The notes under the pieces: generated by a model
What the model was told of the DNA's origin: nothing
Databases searched by the model: none
Seen by the model: only the letters and a program-made list of their open reading frames with translations
Assembly: GCF_036924525.1 (NCBI RefSeq)
Contig: NZ_JAZHRU010000001.1
Span: forward strand, 2,013,001-2,077,000
Direction: 5' to 3'
Source of the DNA: Bradyrhizobium sp. AZCC 1719
GTDB taxonomy: Bacteria > Pseudomonadota > Alphaproteobacteria > Rhizobiales > Xanthobacteraceae
DNA: 64,000 bases
Position numbers and translations under genes: made by a program
In this document: positions 59,979 to 64,000 of the stretch, one piece after another
Layout of the letters: each line of letters opens with the position of its first letter
Numbering within the stretch: the first letter of the stretch is position 1

Positions 59979-60618
59979 CTACCCCGTCTGTTGAACAGCC
60001 ATGTCATACGCCTCGATCGTCGTCCTGGCGCGTGCGGCTACTTCCGCTGCCGTCATGCCGGGCTTGTAGAGGCTGCTGCCGAGGCCGAACGCCAGAATGC
60101 CGGCCCGCGTGTAATCCGCGAAGTTCTTGTCGGAGACGCCGCCGACGGCGGCGATCATCAGGTCTGGTGGAAGCACGGCGCGGATCGCGGTGATGCCCGC
60201 CGCGCCAAGCACGCTCGCGGGGAAGAATTTGAGGCTCGAGGCGCCAGCCTTGGCGGCCAGCAGCGCCTCCGTTGGACTAAAGACGCCGGGCATCGTGACC
60301 ATGCCGCGCGCCCGGGCGCCGGCAATGATTTCGGGGTCGACATTGGGAGTTACGAGGAGCCGGCCGCCCACGTCGTGGAGCCGGGCAACATCGTCTAGCG
60401 TCAAGACCGTGCCGGCCCCAACCAGGATTCCGGCGGGTGCCTTCCTGACGGCGATCTCGATTGAGCGGAATGGATCCGGCGAGTTGAGCGGGATCTCGAT
60501 CGCCGTCATGCCGCTCTCGATCAGCACGCTGACGATACCCTCTGCCCTCCTCGGGCCTCACGCCGCGCAGGATTGCGACCAGCGGACGCTTCATCGGGGG
60601 AAATGGGACAACGCTCAT
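59979..60618 (-). pseudogene. dgoA: 2-dehydro-3-deoxy-6-phosphogalactonate aldolase, frameshifted
   Basis: Frame 1 encodes MSVVPFPPMKRPLVAILRGVRPEE; an extra base in a run (60545-60547, CCC on the plus strand) then shifts the reading, and GIVSVLIESGMTAIEIPLNSPDPFRSIE continues in another frame to 59979. Removing one base gives a KDPGal aldolase of about 212 residues with the catalytic Lys in SLKFFPAS and the Glu in AIEIPL. It splits 2-keto-3-deoxy-6-phosphogalactonate to pyruvate and glyceraldehyde-3-phosphate. Start ATG 60618 (AAGGA upstream); ATG 60633 overlaps the dgoK stop. Real mutation or homopolymer error cannot be told apart here. Confidence 0.82.
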
Positions 60619-60629
60619 CGTCTGATCCT

Positions 60630-61556
60630 TCATACGTTCCAAATCGAGTGAGCGGCCATTGCAAGGCCGCGCCGGACCGCATCCTCGGCACCGATTGATC
60701 GGACAGGAACGGAGACCGTGTCAAACGCCAATTGGTAGAGCATCTGGAGCCTTCCTGACGCCACCAGCGTGATGCCCGCCTTGGGAGCTTCCTTGGGAGC
60801 TTCGCCGGCGAGCCCCGCCGCCAGTTCAAGACCGATGAGCGTGCCCGATATTTTTTCGCGGGCCGAGGATGGCTTGCCGCCGTAGAGGAGTTGACCCGAT
60901 CGCACCTGGAACAACAGATTGGCAGCGAACGCTGGCGCCTCAAAGGCGGCAACGACCGCTGACTTGAATGTCTCGACATCTTCCGCTTCATCGGCGCCGG
61001 CCACCGCGTGGGACAGGATCGTTTCGCGCGACACGACGTCGAACAGCTCGCCCGTCATGAACGTGGCGAAGCGCTCGACGGTCCCTCTACTCGCCGTGAC
61101 CCATTTCGAATGGGTGCCCGGCATGCAGACGAGCGCGTCGTCAGCCGCGTCCGCGCCCAAGGCGCCGAGCAACTGTGTTTCCTCGCCCCGCATGACGTCC
61201 GGCGCCTTGGGGTCTCGTTGTGCTATTCCCGGGAGGATGCGGATGTCACGGTCCTGTCCCGGCACCACGACGGCCTGCTTCAGGATCGATGCAAGCCGCG
61301 CCGGCGTCTCGACATAGCCGGCTTCGACCCACCCCTGCCGCGCGCCGGCCATGCCGCAGATGACAACGGGCAACCCATCCGCGGCACCGACGGCTTTTAG
61401 ATGCGATTGCAGTACGGTTGCGAAGCCAAGCTTGCCTGCCGCCATCATGCCTTCGTGGCTGCGCCGCTCCCCCAGCACGTTGCCGGCCCGGCCGACCAGC
61501 CAAAGCCGAAAACTGCTCGTGCCCCAATCGACCGCAACATATGCAGCCTCGCTCAT
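60630..61556 (-). CDS. dgoK: 2-dehydro-3-deoxygalactonokinase
   Basis: A 308-residue sugar kinase of the DgoK family: VAVDWGTSSFRLWLV near the N-terminus binds phosphate, MRGEETQLLGAL and VCMPGTHSKWVTASRGTVERFATFMTGELFDVVS are the family signatures, and the C-terminal LASGRLQMLYQLAF-type segment closes the fold. It phosphorylates 2-keto-3-deoxygalactonate. It is upstream of dgoA, with the stop codon overlapping a possible dgoA start (ATGA). No dehydratase (dgoD) or regulator gene is visible, so the pathway is completed elsewhere. Confidence 0.93.
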   Translation of the reverse strand: MSEAAYVAVDWGTSSFRLWLVGRAGNVLGERRSHEGMMAAGKLGFATVLQSHLKAVGAADGLPVVICGMAGARQGWVEAGYVETPARLASILKQAVVVPGQDRDIRILPGIAQRDPKAPDVMRGEETQLLGALGADAADDALVCMPGTHSKWVTASRGTVERFATFMTGELFDVVSRETILSHAVAGADEAEDVETFKSAVVAAFEAPAFAANLLFQVRSGQLLYGGKPSSAREKISGTLIGLELAAGLAGEAPKEAPKAGITLVASGRLQMLYQLAFDTVSVPVRSIGAEDAVRRGLAMAAHSIWNV

Positions 61557-61777
61557 TTCATATCCGTCCCGATGCTATTCTCGCGCCTTGGGGACATGGT
61601 ATCACGCCGATCAGCCGGTGAGCTACGTTCGCTTTCCATTTGATTTGCGGAAGCGCAATCAGCATGATCCGAGGTCATGTGAAGCCAGGCCGTTGCTGCG
61701 GCGTGGCTTTGCCAACGAGCACACGTCCGCGACAACGCGGCATGACAACAAAAAGAATGACTTGGGAGGACGCCGTC
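61557..61777. promoter_or_regulatory. Divergent promoter region between dgoK and the TctC-type gene
   Basis: The 221 bp between the starts must contain both promoters. No clear operator palindrome is seen. GGGAGG at about 61764-61769 is the ribosome binding site of the plus-strand gene. Confidence 0.4.
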
Positions 61778-62770
61778 GTGATCAATTTGCCCTTCAGACG
61801 TGCAATCGCGGGCCTTGGCCTGCTGATTGCGGCACTCTCGCCGCAGGCGCACGCGCAATCGTCCGCCAAGACGGTGACGCTGGTGGTGCCCTTTGCGGCC
61901 GGCGGCGGCACCGACACCGTCGCGCGCCTGATCGGCGAGCGGATGTCGCGCACGCTCGGCCAGACCGTCATTATCGAGAACGTTGTGGGAGGAGGCAGCG
62001 CGCTGGCCAATGATCGCGTGGCTCGATCGGCGCCCGACGGCACCACGATCCTCATCAATCACGTCGCGCTGCTTGCGGCGCCCAGCCTGTTCACCAACCT
62101 GCGCTACGATACCAAAGCGGCGTTTGAGCCGGTCGGCCTCGTCAACAACGCACCGATGGTTCTGATCGGCCGCAAGTCGATCCCCGGCGCGGGACCAAAG
62201 GACTTTGTGGACTGGATCAAGGCGCAACGCGACAAGGCGAACTTCGCGCATGGCGGCCTCGGGACCAACAGTCATTTGTGCGCCGTGATGATGGGCAATG
62301 TGCTCGGCTTCAAGCCCACAGTCGCAGCCTATCGCGGATCGGCACCGGCCATCTCCGATCTGCTGGCGGGGCAGATCGATCTTTTGTGGGATCAGGTGAC
62401 CAACGCGCTGCCGCAGATTCAGGCCGGAACGCTGCACGGCATCGCCATCACCTCGCCGCAACGGCTTGAACAGTTGAAGGACGTGCCGACCACCGCCGAG
62501 CTTGGCATGCCCGAGGTCAGCTATTCGATGTGGCATGGGCTCTACGTCGCGAAGGGCACGCCCAAGGAAACCGTCGGCGCGCTGAATTCGGCGCTCCGTG
62601 CGGCACTGGCCGACCCGCCCCTGCTGGAGAAGCTGAAGCAGCTTGGAACTCTGCCGTTTCCCGAAAACGAGCTGTCGCCCGAGGCGCACGCGCGCCTGTT
62701 CGCCAGCGATCTGACGCGGGTGGCCAAGCTCGTTGAAAGCTCGGGAATCAAGGCGAGCGAAGCGAAGTAA
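61778..62770 (+). CDS. Tripartite tricarboxylate transporter (TctC/Bug) substrate-binding protein
   Basis: A 330-residue secreted protein: signal peptide (about 1-27, ending QAHAQ), then the Bug fold (VTLVVPFAAGGGTDTVARLIGERMSRTLGQTVIIENVVGGGSALAND). The loop with GGGTD binds carboxylate ligands. Later signatures are FAHGGLGTNSHLCAVMM and PAISDLLAGQIDLLWDQVTN. GTG 61778 is chosen for GGGAGG 8 nt upstream; longer versions add non-signal residues. No TctA/TctB permease is next to it, so it is an orphan binding protein, and may work as a sensor or with a distant permease. Confidence 0.9.
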   Translation: MINLPFRRAIAGLGLLIAALSPQAHAQSSAKTVTLVVPFAAGGGTDTVARLIGERMSRTLGQTVIIENVVGGGSALANDRVARSAPDGTTILINHVALLAAPSLFTNLRYDTKAAFEPVGLVNNAPMVLIGRKSIPGAGPKDFVDWIKAQRDKANFAHGGLGTNSHLCAVMMGNVLGFKPTVAAYRGSAPAISDLLAGQIDLLWDQVTNALPQIQAGTLHGIAITSPQRLEQLKDVPTTAELGMPEVSYSMWHGLYVAKGTPKETVGALNSALRAALADPPLLEKLKQLGTLPFPENELSPEAHARLFASDLTRVAKLVESSGIKASEAK

Positions 62771-62821
62771 GCGCACCTTGTGCGGCGTGGAGTGGTTGCG
62801 CTGAAATCAGCGCACCGTCTA

Positions 62822-64000
62822 TCACACGATCAGATCATGCGGCGCGTGGGTGCCGGCGCCGCTCCACGCATGGTCCGCATTGTTATCGAAGCTATCAAAC
62901 CAGTGAGACTTCAAATTGTCCGACGAATGATGCTTTGACGAAGTGATTTCAGTCGCTTGTGCTGACTCTGGGATCACCGACGGCTCGCTGGTTGGTGCGC
63001 CGTGTCCGTGGTGACCGAGCTTGAAGTGGAAGGAGTGTTCATGCGTGTGCACCGCTGAGCCAAATGCTACATAGGCAGGTAGCGGTTCACCGTCAGAGGC
63101 TCCGTGCTTGGACCCAGTATCATGCTTGCCTGAACTCGAATGGTGACCGTGTCCGTTGCCCTTCCAGGCGTCCTTCGTGTGATCGTCGTGCCGCCCGTGA
63201 TCTTCGCTGCTCCACTGAGCGCTGAAGTGGCTCTTGGTATTGAAAGACCAATCGTTGTGAGATGATGCGAACCAGTCGTCGCCGTTCGACGTGCGATGGT
63301 GGTCGATCCGCTGCGAGGTGTCGCTATTGCCGTTCAGCACGACGCACGTACTGTGCACGCTGGTATCGATCGCCTCGGTCTGATCCAGCGTGAGGCCATG
63401 GTCCGCTGATGCCGTAACATGAACCCGCTGGGGTTCGATCGAAGGTCCGCTTGTCGGGGCGATCGCTTCATCGTCACCGGGGCTGCTTGCCGTTTGCGTC
63501 GGCGATTCGTCCAAGCGGGAAAAGTCGAAGCTGTCGCTTCCGGCTGTTCGCAGCGTCCAGCCTTCGATGTTGTTCTGCGCGCCGTCGTCATCGGCCCCGT
63601 CAAGTGAAGCATCGGCGGCGAGCGTCGTGGCAGCCGCGTCGGTTTCCGCCGTCGCCACCAGCTCGGGACTGATAGCCTCGGTGGCGATCACGACCGGCGC
63701 CTCCGTCGGCTCGGGGACGAAATCCGATGCCTGAATGGCTACAAATCCCTCCAGGCGAATTTCCAGCAGAGTGGAATCGCCGATATCGAGGGTCTGATCG
63801 GTCGGATTGACGTACAGAATGGTCTGATTCGTCGCGCTATCGTAGAACCAGGCGATCGTATGTGCCGGTACGGCTTGGCTTGTGGACGTCAGCGCCAGAA
63901 AAGCAAGCGCTCCGAGAGCCGTGAGATCGATCCTGTCAGACCCCGATCTGAAATCGGTGATAACGTCGAACCGGCCTGCACGGGAATCCGCTGCGGACAA
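62822..64000 (-). CDS. RTX-type secreted protein, C-terminal part with His-rich tail (partial)
   Basis: The last 392 or more residues of a larger protein whose N-terminus lies beyond the right edge. The beginning matches the serralysin-like C-terminal domain that follows RTX calcium-binding repeats (FDVITDFRSGSDRIDLTALGALAFL, VNPTDQTLDIGDSTLLEIRLEGF). After that comes an Asp/Ser/Thr-rich linker and a long His/Asp/Ser-rich tail (SSEDHGRHDDHTKDAWKG, GHGHHSSSGKHDTGSKHG). Type I secretion is likely from the domain. The tail may bind metals, but that is an inference. The stop is TGA at 62822. Confidence 0.8.
   Translation of the reverse strand: MSAADSRAGRFDVITDFRSGSDRIDLTALGALAFLALTSTSQAVPAHTIAWFYDSATNQTILYVNPTDQTLDIGDSTLLEIRLEGFVAIQASDFVPEPTEAPVVIATEAISPELVATAETDAAATTLAADASLDGADDDGAQNNIEGWTLRTAGSDSFDFSRLDESPTQTASSPGDDEAIAPTSGPSIEPQRVHVTASADHGLTLDQTEAIDTSVHSTCVVLNGNSDTSQRIDHHRTSNGDDWFASSHNDWSFNTKSHFSAQWSSEDHGRHDDHTKDAWKGNGHGHHSSSGKHDTGSKHGASDGEPLPAYVAFGSAVHTHEHSFHFKLGHHGHGAPTSEPSVIPESAQATEITSSKHHSSDNLKSHWFDSFDNNADHAWSGAGTHAPHDLIV

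Noticed and set aside
61640..61777. N-terminal extension of the TctC-type protein
   Set aside because: The added residues precede a clear signal peptide, and the best ribosome binding site is for GTG 61778.
61553..62776. A 407-codon minus-strand open frame opposite the TctC-type gene
   Set aside because: Antisense shadow of a well-supported binding-protein gene; no domain.

Overview
The window is high-GC alphaproteobacterial chromosome, most likely Bradyrhizobium or a close relative. This is inferred from gene content (DUF1127, DUF3175 and DUF2783 proteins, homogentisate cluster, otsA/otsB), from EcfG-type (GGAAC-N16-CGTT) and FNR/FixK-type sites, and from several families of intergenic palindromic repeats. 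No ribosomal or taxonomic marker is present, so the genus is an inference.

Layout. 1-3.2 kb: a partial LssY-like protein, a thermonuclease-like protein and an unassigned alpha-toroid protein. 3.5-7.7 kb: a catalytically dead caspase-fold protein, an orphan RND-type periplasmic adaptor, an alpha/beta hydrolase and a SAM methyltransferase. 8-16.4 kb: regulators and envelope proteins (CadC-like winged-helix/TPR protein, DUF1127 protein, sensor adenylate cyclase, AsmA protein, Crp/Fnr regulator) and a ParE-type toxin-antitoxin pair. 16.4-23 kb: an RND efflux pump with its adaptor, an OmpA-family protein and a second dead caspase-fold protein with TPRs. 23.4-25.5 kb: a frameshifted lactonase-like gene, a 3-hydroxyisobutyrate-dehydrogenase-like gene and a RidA protein. 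25.5-34.2 kb: aromatic catabolism, with a MarR regulator, flavin monooxygenase, DUF2783 protein, MBL protein, hmgA, fahA, a DUF1272 protein, an Lrp regulator and hppD; tyrosine-type substrates go through 4-hydroxyphenylpyruvate and homogentisate to fumarate and acetoacetate. 34.3-39.3 kb: a CaiB/AMACR-type CoA enzyme and a three-subunit molybdenum hydroxylase. 39.7-47.4 kb: a chemoreceptor and a general-stress/trehalose block (DUF3175, MFS transporter, otsB, otsA) with three EcfG-type promoters.

47.6-53.5 kb is accessory DNA. A tRNA-Ser(GGA) gene is followed 2 kb later by a perfect 31-bp copy of its 3' end, enclosing a small cassette with a predicted PD-(D/E)XK protein and a membrane protein but no integrase. 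Beyond it lie an internally deleted IS481-type element, small orphan genes, a truncated tyrosine recombinase and a remnant copy of the 3' end of the neighbouring nitroreductase gene. 53.5-62.8 kb: L,D-transpeptidase, nitroreductase, TRAP transporter, D-galactonate catabolism (dgoK, frameshifted dgoA) and a TctC-type binding protein. The right edge cuts an RTX-type secreted protein with a histidine-rich tail.

Most worth following up: the two pseudo-caspases, each near an RND-type adaptor; the integrase-less tRNA-Ser cassette; the EcfG promoter trio; a perfect FNR/FixK box just upstream of oxygen-dependent hppD; and two genes broken by single-base insertions in homopolymers.
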